A stretch of 64,000 bases of DNA from contig CAZIJU010000003.1 in NCBI GenBank assembly GCA_964539745.1, positions 36,177-100,176 on the forward strand. Direction: 5' to 3'. This document shows positions 15,864 through 24,731 of this stretch, one piece after another. The notes beneath the pieces were generated by a model. It had not been told where the DNA came from. It saw only the letters and a program-made list of their open reading frames with translations, and did no database searches. The number at the start of each line of letters is the position of its first letter. Position 1 is the first letter of the stretch. Both the position numbers and the translations under genes were made by a program. The DNA comes from DSNY01 sp964539745. Lineage in GTDB: Bacteria; Pseudomonadota; Gammaproteobacteria; Burkholderiales; Burkholderiaceae_F.

Positions 15864-17396
15864 ATGCGCACGCTCAGCCCCGGCCGCCTGACGCTTGCCG
15901 ACCTGCGCACGCTCGCCGGGCGCTTCGAGCCGGTCGCGCTCGATCCTGCGTGCCTTGCCGGCATCGAAGCGAGCGCGCAAGCCGTCGCGCGCATCGTCGC
16001 GCGCGGCGGTCCCGCCTACGGCATCAACACGGGCTTCGGCAAGCTCGCGCGCGTGCGCATCGCCGACGACCGGCTCGCGCAACTGCAGACCAACCTCGTT
16101 CGCTCGCACGCGGTCGGCGTGGGTCCGCTGCTCGACGACGACACGGTGCGGCTCGTGCTGCTGCTGAAGATCGCTTCGCTCGCGCGCGGCTACTCGGGCG
16201 TGCGGCCTGCGGTGATCGATGCGCTGCTCGCGCTCTACAACGCGCAGATCCTGCCATGCATCCCGTCGCAGGGATCGGTCGGCGCCTCCGGCGATCTCGC
16301 GCCGCTCGCGCATCTGGCCTTGCCGCTGATCGGCGAAGGCGAGGTGCGCGTCGACGGCCGCGTGCTGCCGGCCGCGCAGGCGCTGCGCGACGCGGGCATC
16401 GCGCCGCTCGCGCTCGAAGCGAAGGAGGGGCTCGCGCTGCTCAACGGCACGCAGGTGTCGACCGCCATCGCGCTGCGCGGGTTGCTGCGCGCCGAGCAGG
16501 TGTTCGCCGCGGCGGTGGTCGCCGGCGCGCTGTCGGTCGACGCGGCCAAGGGCTCCGATGATCCGTTCGACGATCGCATCCAGAAGCTGCGCGGCCACGC
16601 GGGGCAGATCGAGGTCGCGCGGCTTTATCGCGAGCTGCTCGCGGGCAGCGCGATCCGCGCGTCGCATCGCTACGGCGACGACCGCGTGCAGGACCCCTAT
16701 TCGCTGCGCTGCCAGCCGCAGGTGATGGGCGCGTGCCTGGAACTGATCCGCAACGCCGCGGCCACGCTGCTGACCGAAGCGAACGCGGTATCCGACAACC
16801 CGCTCGTGTTCGCCGCCGACGGCGCCGTGCTGTCGGGCGGCAACTTCCACGCCGAGCCGGTCGCCTTCGCCGCCGACACGCTCGCGCTCGCGATCGCCGA
16901 GGTCGGTGCGCTGTCCGAGCGGCGCATCGCGCTGCTGATCGACGCGACGCTGTCCGGGCTGCCGCCTTTCCTCGTGAAGGTGGCGGGCATCAACTCGGGT
17001 TTCATGATCGCGCACGTGACCGCGGCGGCGCTCGCGAGCGAGAACAAGACGCTCGCGCATCCGGCGAGCGTCGATTCGCTGCCGACCTCGGCGAACCAGG
17101 AGGACCACGTCAGCATGGCGACCTTCGCCGCGCGCAAGCTGGCGGATCTGGCACTGAACGTCCGGCACATCATCGCGATCGAGCTGCTCGCCGCCGCGCA
17201 GGGCATCGACTTCCATCGTCCGCTCAGAAGCTCGGCGGCGCTCGAAGAAGCGCACGCGATGATCCGCGCGCGCGTACCGCACTACGCGCAGGACCGCGCG
17301 TTCGCCGCCGACATCCGCGCGGTCGAGCAGTTAATCGACGCCGACGCGTTCACCGCGTACGCGCGCGGCGTGCTGCCTTCGTGGAATCCGCAGTGA
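15864..17396 (+). CDS. hutH: histidine ammonia-lyase
   Basis: 510 residues. It deaminates L-histidine to trans-urocanate, the first step of the pathway. The Ala141-Ser142-Gly143 triad (GSVGASGDLAPLAH) cyclises to the MIO electrophile, and the GINTGFGKL and SVDSLPTSANQEDHVSM segments are diagnostic. It starts 7 nt after hutU and its stop overlaps the hutG GTG start (GTGA), so the genes are translationally coupled. Confidence 0.97.
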   Translation: MRTLSPGRLTLADLRTLAGRFEPVALDPACLAGIEASAQAVARIVARGGPAYGINTGFGKLARVRIADDRLAQLQTNLVRSHAVGVGPLLDDDTVRLVLLLKIASLARGYSGVRPAVIDALLALYNAQILPCIPSQGSVGASGDLAPLAHLALPLIGEGEVRVDGRVLPAAQALRDAGIAPLALEAKEGLALLNGTQVSTAIALRGLLRAEQVFAAAVVAGALSVDAAKGSDDPFDDRIQKLRGHAGQIEVARLYRELLAGSAIRASHRYGDDRVQDPYSLRCQPQVMGACLELIRNAAATLLTEANAVSDNPLVFAADGAVLSGGNFHAEPVAFAADTLALAIAEVGALSERRIALLIDATLSGLPPFLVKVAGINSGFMIAHVTAAALASENKTLAHPASVDSLPTSANQEDHVSMATFAARKLADLALNVRHIIAIELLAAAQGIDFHRPLRSSAALEEAHAMIRARVPHYAQDRAFAADIRAVEQLIDADAFTAYARGVLPSWNPQ

Positions 17397-18346
17397 ACGA
17401 CTGGCGTTCGGCCTGGCAAGGACGCGTCGATGCGGCCGACGGCGACGCGGGGCTGCGCTGGCATCAGCTCGTCGAGCCGTGGCGCGCGGGTGCAGCGCGC
17501 GGCGTGGCGCTGCTCGGCTTCGCGTCCGACGAAGGCGTTCGCCGCAACCAGGGCCGGATCGGCGCAGCGCAGGGACCGCAGGCGCTGCGGCGGATGCTGG
17601 CCAACCTGCCGGTGCACGAACGCTTTGCGCTGTACGACGCCGGCGACGTGAGGTGCGAAGGCGGTTCGCTCGAGGCCGCGCAGGACGATTACGCCGTGCG
17701 CGCGGCGAAGCTGCTCGACGAAGGCCAGCTCGTCGTCGGGCTCGGCGGCGGCCATGAGATCGCCTGGGCCAGCTATCTCGCGCTCGCCCGCAGCCGCGCG
17801 ATGAAAACTGCGAGCGCGAAGCTCGGCATCCTAAACTTCGACGCGCATTTCGACTTGCGCAAGGACGAACGTTCGACCTCGGGCACGCCGTTCCTGCAGG
17901 CGCTCGATCATGCGGCGGCGAACGGCTTGAGCGTCGAATACCGCTGCCTTGGCGTGAGCGAAGCGTCGAACACGCGCGCGCTGTTCGATCGCGCGCGCGA
18001 ACGCGGCGTGGCCTGGCGGCGCGACGACGAGCTGACGCTGCTCGCGCTCGACGCGCGCACGGCGGAACTCACCGACTGGTTGCGGACGATCGACCAGCTT
18101 TACCTGACGTTCTGCCTCGACGTGCTGCCGGCGGCGATCGCGCCCGGCGTCAGCGCGCCGGCCGCGCGCGGGGTGGCGCTGGAAGTGCTCGAACCGCTGA
18201 TCGCGCTCGCTGCCGGCAGCGGCAAGCTGAGGCTGGCGGACATCGCGGAGCTTTGCCCGCCGCACGACATCGACCAGCGCACCGCGCGCGTGGCGGCGCG
18301 CATCGCGTGGCGGATCGTCCAGGCGCATCGCGACGTGCCGCGCTGA
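17393..18346 (+). CDS. hutG: formimidoylglutamase (arginase family)
   Basis: 317 residues from a GTG at 17393 that overlaps the hutH stop. It hydrolyses N-formimino-L-glutamate to glutamate and formamide, the last step of the hut route. Manganese-site motifs of the arginase family are present: GGGHE (His121), NFDAHFD (Asp150, His152, Asp154) and LDV (Asp243). At the position of the first Asp in the usual DxD pair there is Cys241 (TFCLDVLP). I believe other HutG proteins share this Cys, so it need not mean loss of activity. APGVSAPAARG is typical of HutG rather than arginase. Confidence 0.92.
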   Translation: MNDWRSAWQGRVDAADGDAGLRWHQLVEPWRAGAARGVALLGFASDEGVRRNQGRIGAAQGPQALRRMLANLPVHERFALYDAGDVRCEGGSLEAAQDDYAVRAAKLLDEGQLVVGLGGGHEIAWASYLALARSRAMKTASAKLGILNFDAHFDLRKDERSTSGTPFLQALDHAAANGLSVEYRCLGVSEASNTRALFDRARERGVAWRRDDELTLLALDARTAELTDWLRTIDQLYLTFCLDVLPAAIAPGVSAPAARGVALEVLEPLIALAAGSGKLRLADIAELCPPHDIDQRTARVAARIAWRIVQAHRDVPR

Positions 18347-18353
18347 AGTCGCC

Positions 18354-19586
18354 ATGCGCGCTGACCTGCTGATCCGCAAGGTTCACCTGGCCACGCTCGC
18401 CGATGCCTCGGGCTACGGCGAGTTGCGCGACGCCGCGCTGCTCGTGCACGACGGCCGCATCGCCTGGCTCGGCGCGGAGGAGGCGCTGCCGGCGGGGCTC
18501 GACGTGGCGGTCGAAATCGACGGCGCAGGCGGTTGGCTGACGCCCGGGCTGATCGACTGCCACACGCATCTCGTCTGGGCCGGCAGCCGCACGCGCGAAT
18601 TCGAGCAGCGGCTCGCCGGCGCGACTTACCAGGACATCGCGCGCGCGGGCGGCGGCATCCTCGCGACGGTGCAGGCCACCCGCGCGGCCACACTCGAGGA
18701 ACTCGTCGCGGCGGCGCGGCCGCGACTGCGTGCGCTCGCGCGCGAAGGCGTGACGACGATCGAGATCAAGTCCGGCTACGGGCTCGAAACCGCGACCGAG
18801 CTGCGTCAGCTCCAGGCGGCGCGCCGACTCGGCGCGGAGTTCGGCATCCGCGTGAAGACGACCTTGCTCGGCGCGCACGCGCTGCCGCCCGAATACGCCG
18901 GCCGCGCCGACGATTACATCGACCGCGTGTGCAGCGAGATGCTGCCCGCCGCGCACGCGGCGGGGCTCGCAGACGCCGTCGACGCGTTCTGCGAAGGCAT
19001 CGGCTTCTCACCCGCGCAGACGCGGCGCGTGTTCGACGCGGCGCGCGCGCTCGGCCTACCGGTCAAGCTGCACGCGGATCAGCTCTCCGATCTCGGCGGT
19101 GCGGCGCTCGCGGCCGAATACGGCGCGCTGTCGGCCGACCACGTCGAATACGCGTCGGAGGCTTCGGTCGCGGCGATGGCGCGCGCGGGCACGGTCGCGG
19201 TGCTGCTGCCAGGCGCGTTCTACTGCCTGCGCGAGACGAAGGTGCCGCCGATCGCCGCGCTGCGCGCGCACGGCGTGCCGATGGCGGTCGCGACCGACTG
19301 CAACCCGGGAACGAGCCCGTGCACGTCGCTGCTGCTGATGCTGCACATGGCGTGCACGCTGTTCGGGCTGCGCCCCGACGAAGCGCTCGCCGGCGCGACG
19401 CGCCACGCCGCGCGTGCGCTCGGGCTGCACGGCGAAACGGGCCGGCTCGCGGTCGGCTTGCGTGCCGATCTCGCGCTGTGGGCGATCGACCATCCACGCG
19501 ATCTGGCTTGCTACCTCGGGCACGATCCCTTGATCACGTCGTGGGCGGGCGGCCGTACCGTCGGCGCCGCGACGCGCACGGGCTGA
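18354..19586 (+). CDS. hutI: imidazolonepropionase
   Basis: 410 residues. This amidohydrolase opens imidazolonepropionate to formiminoglutamate, step three of histidine catabolism. The metal-binding HxH lies in DCHTHLVWAGSR, followed by GGGILATVQATR, KSGYGLE, the HADQLSDLGGA metal His, and ATDCNPGTSP with the catalytic Asp. It starts 7 nt after hutG and is the last gene of the operon. Confidence 0.96.
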   Translation: MRADLLIRKVHLATLADASGYGELRDAALLVHDGRIAWLGAEEALPAGLDVAVEIDGAGGWLTPGLIDCHTHLVWAGSRTREFEQRLAGATYQDIARAGGGILATVQATRAATLEELVAAARPRLRALAREGVTTIEIKSGYGLETATELRQLQAARRLGAEFGIRVKTTLLGAHALPPEYAGRADDYIDRVCSEMLPAAHAAGLADAVDAFCEGIGFSPAQTRRVFDAARALGLPVKLHADQLSDLGGAALAAEYGALSADHVEYASEASVAAMARAGTVAVLLPGAFYCLRETKVPPIAALRAHGVPMAVATDCNPGTSPCTSLLLMLHMACTLFGLRPDEALAGATRHAARALGLHGETGRLAVGLRADLALWAIDHPRDLACYLGHDPLITSWAGGRTVGAATRTG

Positions 19587-19606
19587 CGCGCGCAACGCCG
19601 CGCCTG

Positions 19607-19631
19607 TGTCGCGGTCCAAACGTTCGCGACA
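19607..19631. terminator. hairpin after hutI
   Basis: TGTCGCG and CGCGACA flank an 11-nt loop in the short gap between hutI and the small gene downstream. Without a T-tract it is a weak terminator candidate; an operator for the small gene is equally possible. Confidence 0.35.
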
Positions 19632-19657
19632 GTGGTAGTGCAAGCAGGAGGCCGACG

Positions 19658-19864
19658 ATGAACGCGACCGCGCGCCAACGCGAAGAACTACTCGACGCCG
19701 CACTGGAAATGACCTTTCCGGCAAGCGATCCGATCGCCGTCGCCGCGCCGCAGGCGCCCGCACGGCCGGCGACCGCGCACGCGGAGCCGCGCCGCACGCG
19801 CAAACGGACCGCAACAGCCGGATCGGCCGCGCCCGCGACCGGCGTGCCGCAGCGCGGTCGATGA
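19658..19864 (+). CDS. small TFPASDP-motif protein
   Basis: 68 residues. The N-terminal half (ELLDAALEMTFPASDPIAV) carries the TFPASDP motif of a widespread family of tiny, uncharacterised proteobacterial proteins, often of 60-90 residues. The C-terminal half is Ala/Pro/Arg-rich and probably disordered. The ATG follows a strong AGGAGG at proper spacing, which supports translation. Function unknown; related genes are often reported as stress- or stationary-phase-associated, but nothing here shows that. Confidence 0.7.
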   Translation: MNATARQREELLDAALEMTFPASDPIAVAAPQAPARPATAHAEPRRTRKRTATAGSAAPATGVPQRGR

Positions 19865-19885
19865 GCGCATGCCGGCCGCTGCAAC

Positions 19886-20335
19886 CTACTTCCGCTGGAG
19901 ATCGGGCGACAGCTCGGCGGTCGAGTCGAAGTAAAGGATGACTTGCCGCAAACCCGTCGCCGGTACCGTGGTCGTGCGTCTGAGCGTTTGCTCGTTGTGC
20001 TTCGCCTCGACGCTGTAGCGACCGGGTTTGAGGTCCGCGAGCAGCCACGGGCCGTCCATCTCGGTGTCGATCACGACTTGGCCCTTGGCGTCGGTGATCT
20101 TCACGTGCACGCCGGCGAGATGCGCGCCCGACCCTTTCGCCGCCGTGAGTATCCACAGCCGATAGTCCTTCTTGCGTCCTTCGAGGTCACGCAACTCGCC
20201 GACGGTGACGCCGCCGGAAACGAAAGCGCCGCCTTGCGTGCTCTTGCCTTCGACGACGGCGAACGCCGGCACAGGGGCGGTCATCGTGAGCGCGGCGAAC
20301 GCCGCCGCGGCGATTCCGTATGCGATCCGATTCAT
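19886..20335 (-). CDS. exported protein with carboxypeptidase-regulatory-like beta fold
   Basis: 149 residues. A clear Sec signal peptide (basic start, hydrophobic core, cleavage after PAFA near residue 26) precedes a mature part whose middle reads AGVHVKITDAKGQVVIDTEMDGPWLLADLKPGRYSVEA. That is the transthyretin/carboxypeptidase regulatory-like fold seen in secreted or periplasmic proteins. GGAGG sits upstream of the ATG. It is convergent with the small TFPASDP gene. Function unknown. Confidence 0.8.
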   Translation of the reverse strand: MNRIAYGIAAAAFAALTMTAPVPAFAVVEGKSTQGGAFVSGGVTVGELRDLEGRKKDYRLWILTAAKGSGAHLAGVHVKITDAKGQVVIDTEMDGPWLLADLKPGRYSVEAKHNEQTLRRTTTVPATGLRQVILYFDSTAELSPDLQRK

Positions 20336-20578
20336 CCAGTCCTCCGTGTGGCTTGGCGCGGCGGCGTTCGCGCCGGCAATGAACACGCCCGCGAACGCGA
20401 GTAATCCGCCGGCACCGGAGCCCTGAGCGTAGCCGGCGCGCGCGCAGCGCTCGTCACTGGTTTTACGTAGGTGCGATTCCGGGTTGCGGCAGGCGCGCGA
20501 TGCCGTCGTCGCCGCATGACGCCTTGCCGGCACCGGTCGACGTGTCGAACCGACCGGCACCGGTAGACTCCGCCCGCC

Positions 20579-21826
20579 ATGCGCGTCCTCGTCATCGGCG
20601 CCGGCGTGATCGGACTCACGACGGCGTATTTCCTGCAGCGCCAAGATTTTGAAGTCACCGTCGTCGATCGCGAACCGGGAGTCGGCCGCGGCGCCAGCGG
20701 CGGCAACGGTGCGCAGCTTTCGTACTCGTACGTCGCGCCGCTGGCGGAACCCTCCGTGCTCGCAAAGCTGCCGTCGCTGCTTCTTTCGCGCGAATCGCCG
20801 CTCGTGTTCCGCCCGCGGCTCGAGCCCGCGCAGTGGCTGTGGGGTCTGCGCTTCCTCGCGGCAGCCTCGAGCGAGCGGGCGCGCGCGACGACCGCCGCAC
20901 TGCTGAAGCTTGCGTTCCTGTCGCGCGATCTGATCGAGCCGTTGATCCGCGACGAGGCGATTGCCTGCCATTTCACGCGCGGCGGCAAGCTGGTCGTGTA
21001 TCCGGACGAAGCTTCGTTCGCCGCTGCGCGCGCGCAGGTCGAGTACCAGGCCACGCTCGGCTGCGAGCAGATGCTGCTGTCGCGCGAGCTGTGCGTCGGG
21101 CGCGAGCCGGCGCTGGCGGGCTACGCGGACCGCATCGTCGGCGGCGTGTGGACGCCGAGCGACGCCGCGGCCGACTGTGCGGCCTTCTGCGAGCAGCTCG
21201 CCGATCGCATGCGCCGCCGCGGCGTGCGCTTCGAGCTGGGACGCGAAGTCAGGTCGCTGCGCGTGCGCAACGGACGCTTCGAAGGCGCCGACGTCGACGG
21301 CGGACCGCTCGCCGCCGATGCCTGCGTGCTCGCCGCCGGCAGCCACGCACCGCGGCTTGCGCGCGGCGCGGGACTGCGCCTTCCGATCTACCCGCTGAAA
21401 GGCTATTCGATCACGCTGCCGTTGGCGCGCGGTGTGCCGCTGCCGGTCTGCTCGATCACCGACATCCGCCGCAAGGTCGTCTTCGCGCCGCTCGGCCGCC
21501 GGGTGCGCGTCGCCGGTTTCGTCGAGATGGCCGGCCACGACGCGCGCATCCCGCAGTCGCGCATCGATTCGCTCGCCGCCGCCGCGCGCGAGGTGATCGG
21601 ACTGAAGGCGGACCTGCGCACCGAAGTGCAGCCGTGGTGCGGGTTCAGGCCGGCGACCCCTTCGGGACTTCCGATCGTCGGCGCGACACCGGTCGAAGGC
21701 CTGTACCTGAACGTCGGGCACGGCGCACTCGGCTGGACGCTGGCCGCGGGCAGCGCGCGGCTCGTCGCGGACGCGATCGCGGGGGTGCGGCCTACAATCG
21801 ATCCTCGCCCGTTCGCGCTTGCCTGA
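20579..21826 (+). CDS. D-amino acid dehydrogenase-like FAD oxidoreductase
   Basis: 415 residues of the DAO superfamily. The N-terminal VLVIGAGVIGLTTAYFL is the dinucleotide-binding motif, and GASGGNGAQLSYSY is the DadA-type segment next to FAD. The C-terminal WCGFRPATPSGLPIVG and NVGHGALGWTLAAGS motifs complete FAD binding. DadA oxidises D-amino acids and passes electrons to the respiratory chain at the inner membrane. The aminotransferase gene starts 8 nt after it, so the pair probably acts in one amino-acid or amine pathway. Two copies of CCGGCACCGGT (20527-20537 and 20554-20564) lie just upstream. Confidence 0.88.
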   Translation: MRVLVIGAGVIGLTTAYFLQRQDFEVTVVDREPGVGRGASGGNGAQLSYSYVAPLAEPSVLAKLPSLLLSRESPLVFRPRLEPAQWLWGLRFLAAASSERARATTAALLKLAFLSRDLIEPLIRDEAIACHFTRGGKLVVYPDEASFAAARAQVEYQATLGCEQMLLSRELCVGREPALAGYADRIVGGVWTPSDAAADCAAFCEQLADRMRRRGVRFELGREVRSLRVRNGRFEGADVDGGPLAADACVLAAGSHAPRLARGAGLRLPIYPLKGYSITLPLARGVPLPVCSITDIRRKVVFAPLGRRVRVAGFVEMAGHDARIPQSRIDSLAAAAREVIGLKADLRTEVQPWCGFRPATPSGLPIVGATPVEGLYLNVGHGALGWTLAAGSARLVADAIAGVRPTIDPRPFALA

Positions 21827-21834
21827 AGATCCCC

Positions 21835-23172
21835 ATGCACTCCGAATCGCACATCCTGCATCGCCAGCTCCGCGGCCGGTATCCGCTCGCCGTCTCCGGG
21901 CAGGGCTGCTTCATCACCGACGCGAGCGGCAAGCGCTACCTCGATGCCTCCGGCGGCGCGGCGGTGTCGTGCCTCGGGCATGGCCACCCGGACGTGCTCG
22001 CCGCGATGCACGCGCAGATCGAGCGCATCGCCTATGCGCACACGAGCTTCTTCTCGACCGAAGTCGCCGAGCAGCTTGCCGACGCGCTGATCGCGGATGC
22101 GCCGGCGGGCATCTCGCACGTGTATCTGGTCTCCGGCGGCTCGGAGGCGATGGAAGCGGCGCTGAAGCTCGCGCGCCAGTACTTCGTCGAGATCGGCCAG
22201 CCGCAGCGCGCGCAGTTCATCGCGCGCCGCAACTCGTATCACGGCAACACGCTCGGCGCGCTCGCGGTCGGCGGCAACTTCTGGCGGCGCCGGCAGTTCG
22301 CGCCGCTGCTGATCGACGTCGAGCACGTGAGCCCCACCTATGCGTACCGCGACCAGCGCGCCGGCGAATCGCCCGCGCAGTACGGCGAACGGCTCGCGCG
22401 CGAGCTGGAGGAGACGATCGCGCGCGTCGGCGGCGACAAGGTGATCGCCTTCGTCGCCGAAACCGTCGGCGGCGCCACCAGCGGCTGCCTGACGCCGCCA
22501 CCGGGCTACTTCAAGCGCGTGCGCGAGATCTGCGATCGGCACGGCATCCTGCTGATCCTCGACGAAGTGATGTGCGGCATGGGCCGCACCGGCACGCTGC
22601 ACGCGTGCGAGCAGGAAGGAGTGACGCCCGACCTGATGGCGATCGCGAAGGGGCTGGGCGGCGGCTTTGCGCCGGTCGGCGCGGTGCTCATCGGCGGGCG
22701 CGTGATCGACGCGATCGCGCAGGGTTCGGGGTTCTTCCAGCACGGCCACACCTACATCGGCCATCCGGTCGCGTGCGCCGCCGCGCTCGCGGTGCAGCGC
22801 GTGCTCAAGCGCGATCGGCTCGTCGAGCGCTGCGCGCGGCAGGGGGAAAAGCTCTACGAACGGCTCGCCGGCGCTTTCGGCGAGCACGAACACGTCGGCG
22901 ACATCCGCGGCCGCGGACTGTTCTGGGCGATCGAGCTGGTGCGCGACCGCGCGAGCAAGGAGCCGTTCGATCCGAACCTCAGACTCGCGGGGCGGATCAA
23001 GCAGGAGGCGATGGCGCTCGGGCTGATGTGCTACCCGATGGGCGGAACGATCGACGGCGCGCGGGGCGATCACGTGCTGCTCGCCCCGCCGTTCATCGTC
23101 ACCGACGAGGAACTCGATCTGCTGATCGAGCGGCTCGTCGAGGCGGTCGATCGGGCGATCGCTGCGACCTGA
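21835..23172 (+). CDS. class III (PLP-dependent) aminotransferase
   Basis: 445 residues, fold-type I omega-aminotransferase. The Schiff-base lysine is Lys272 (AIAKGLGGGF), preceded by LILDEVMCGMGRTG with the PLP-binding Asp, and SGGSEAMEAALKLARQY supplies the phosphate-binding loop. The substrate may be an omega-amino acid, polyamine or beta-alanine type amine; it cannot be fixed from sequence. It lies 8 nt downstream of the DadA-like gene and 99 nt upstream of the TAXI transporter gene. Confidence 0.9.
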   Translation: MHSESHILHRQLRGRYPLAVSGQGCFITDASGKRYLDASGGAAVSCLGHGHPDVLAAMHAQIERIAYAHTSFFSTEVAEQLADALIADAPAGISHVYLVSGGSEAMEAALKLARQYFVEIGQPQRAQFIARRNSYHGNTLGALAVGGNFWRRRQFAPLLIDVEHVSPTYAYRDQRAGESPAQYGERLARELEETIARVGGDKVIAFVAETVGGATSGCLTPPPGYFKRVREICDRHGILLILDEVMCGMGRTGTLHACEQEGVTPDLMAIAKGLGGGFAPVGAVLIGGRVIDAIAQGSGFFQHGHTYIGHPVACAAALAVQRVLKRDRLVERCARQGEKLYERLAGAFGEHEHVGDIRGRGLFWAIELVRDRASKEPFDPNLRLAGRIKQEAMALGLMCYPMGGTIDGARGDHVLLAPPFIVTDEELDLLIERLVEAVDRAIAAT

Positions 23173-23271
23173 TAACGACAGACGCAGACCGTCGGGGTTG
23201 CATCGGTCCAACGCGGGGGGTAAGGTCGGCGACCGCTGCAGAATTCACCTTCCATCGAAGAGGAGAAAACC

Positions 23272-24255
23272 ATGCGAATCAAGCTTTCCCTGACCGCGGC
23301 CGCGCTGGCATCGGCCTTCGTCGCGGCCGCAACGGCGCCGCAGACGGCCACCGCGCAGCAGCGCTTCATCACGATCGGTACCGGCGGCGTCACCGGCGTG
23401 TACTACCCGGCGGGCGGCGCGATCTGCCGTCTGGTCAACCGCGACCGCGCCAAGCACGGGCTGCGCTGCTCGGTCGAATCCACGGGCGGCTCGGTAGCCA
23501 ACGTCAATTTGCTGAAGTCGGGCGAGATCGAATTCGGCGTGGCGCAGTCCGACGTGCAGTTCAACGCGACCAAAGGACTCGGACAGTTCCAGAAGGACGG
23601 CGCCTATGGCGACCTGCGCGCGGTGTTCGCGCTGCACCCCGAGCCCTTCACCGTGGTCGCGCGCAAGGAGGCGAACGTCACGAAGTTTGAGGACTTCAAG
23701 GGCAAGCGCTTCAACGTCGGCAACCCGGGGTCGGGCACGCTCGCGTCGATGAACGAGCTGCTGGCGGCGATGGGCTGGAAGATGAGCGACTTCGGTCTGG
23801 CTTCCGAACTGCGCCCCGACGAGCACGGCCCAGCGCTGTGCGACGGCAAGATCGACGGCTTTTTCTACGCGGTCGGGCACCCGTCGGCCAACATCCAGGA
23901 TCCGACGACGATCTGCGGCGCGAAGCTCGTCCCGCTGACCGGCCCCGCGATCGACAAGCTGGTCAAGGAGAAACCGTACTACGCGATGGCGACGATCCCC
24001 GGCGGCATGTATCCGAACAACCCGCAGCCGACGCCGACCTACGGTGTGCAGGCCACCGTCGTCAGCTCGGCCAAGGTGCCTGCGGACGTCGTCTACACGG
24101 TGGTCAAGACGGTGTTCGACAACCTCGACGAGTTCAAGAAGCTGCACCCGGCGCTGGCCCATCTGAAGCCCGAGGAAATGTTCAAGAACGGCCTGTCGGC
24201 GCCGCTGCACGACGGTGCGCTGCGCTACTACCGCGAAAAGGGCTGGATCAAGTGA
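23272..24255 (+). CDS. TAXI-family TRAP transporter solute-binding protein
   Basis: 327 residues with a signal peptide (cleavage near ATAQQ, about residue 28). The mature protein begins RFITIGTGGVTGVYYPAGGAICRL, the TAXI-TRAP signature, followed by STGGSVANVNLLKSGEIEFGV. It binds its ligand in the periplasm and delivers it to the fused permease encoded downstream. GAGGAG lies before the ATG. The ligand is unknown; related proteins have been linked to glutamate or other dicarboxylates. A repeat array separates it from the permease gene. Confidence 0.93.
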   Translation: MRIKLSLTAAALASAFVAAATAPQTATAQQRFITIGTGGVTGVYYPAGGAICRLVNRDRAKHGLRCSVESTGGSVANVNLLKSGEIEFGVAQSDVQFNATKGLGQFQKDGAYGDLRAVFALHPEPFTVVARKEANVTKFEDFKGKRFNVGNPGSGTLASMNELLAAMGWKMSDFGLASELRPDEHGPALCDGKIDGFFYAVGHPSANIQDPTTICGAKLVPLTGPAIDKLVKEKPYYAMATIPGGMYPNNPQPTPTYGVQATVVSSAKVPADVVYTVVKTVFDNLDEFKKLHPALAHLKPEEMFKNGLSAPLHDGALRYYREKGWIK

Positions 24256-24284
24256 CGCATTCGTCCGTGAGCAAGCGGCGCAGC

Positions 24285-24711
24285 CGCGCAGCGAACGGTA
24301 ACGAATGCGTCATCCCGAGCGGCGCAGCGGCGAGGGATCTCACCCGAGGCGATGTGCCGAGATCCCTCGCCTGCGGCTCGGGATGACCGCGCAGCCGCGC
24401 AGCGAACGGTAACGAATGCGTCATCCCGAGCGGCGCAGCGGCGNNNNNNNNNNNNNNNNNNNNNNNNNNNNNNNNNNNNNNNNNNNNNNNNNNNNNNNNN
24501 NNNNNNNNNNNNNNNNNNNNNNNNNNNNNNNNNNNNNNNNNNNAGGGATCTCACCCGAGGCGATGTGCCGAGATCCCTCGCCTGCGGCTCGGGATGACAC
24601 CGTGCATCCGCGCAGCGAACGGTAACGAATGCGTCATCCCGAGCCGCGCAGCGGTGAGGGATCTCAAGCGGTGCGATGAGCCGAGATCCCTCGCCTGTCG
24701 CTCGGGATGAC
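24285..24711. repeat. tandem array of about 110-bp hairpin repeats
   Basis: At least three, probably four, units lie head to tail with a period of about 111 bp. Each has a constant leader (CGCGCAGCGAACGGTAACG...), then a long palindrome: outer arms GTCATCCCGAGC / GCTCGGGATGAC and inner arms CGAGGGATCTC / GAGATCCCTCG. Examples of the outer arms are 24309-24320 with 24376-24387, and 24633-24644 with 24700-24711. The middle is broken by the assembly gap, so the copy number is unknown. The array fills the space between the TAXI binding-protein gene and the permease gene. A degraded copy lies at 35684-35864. Confidence 0.9.
24444..24543. other. assembly gap of 100 Ns
   Basis: Exactly 100 unknown bases, the conventional filler for a scaffold gap of unknown size, lie inside the repeat array. 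The real array may be longer, or the join may be wrong. Confidence 0.97.
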
Positions 24712-24731
24712 CGTCGCGAACAGGAGCGCCC

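Noticed and set aside
24285..24711. CRISPR array
   Set aside because: The whole unit repeats, including what would be spacers, and each unit is a palindrome; there are no unique spacers and no cas genes.
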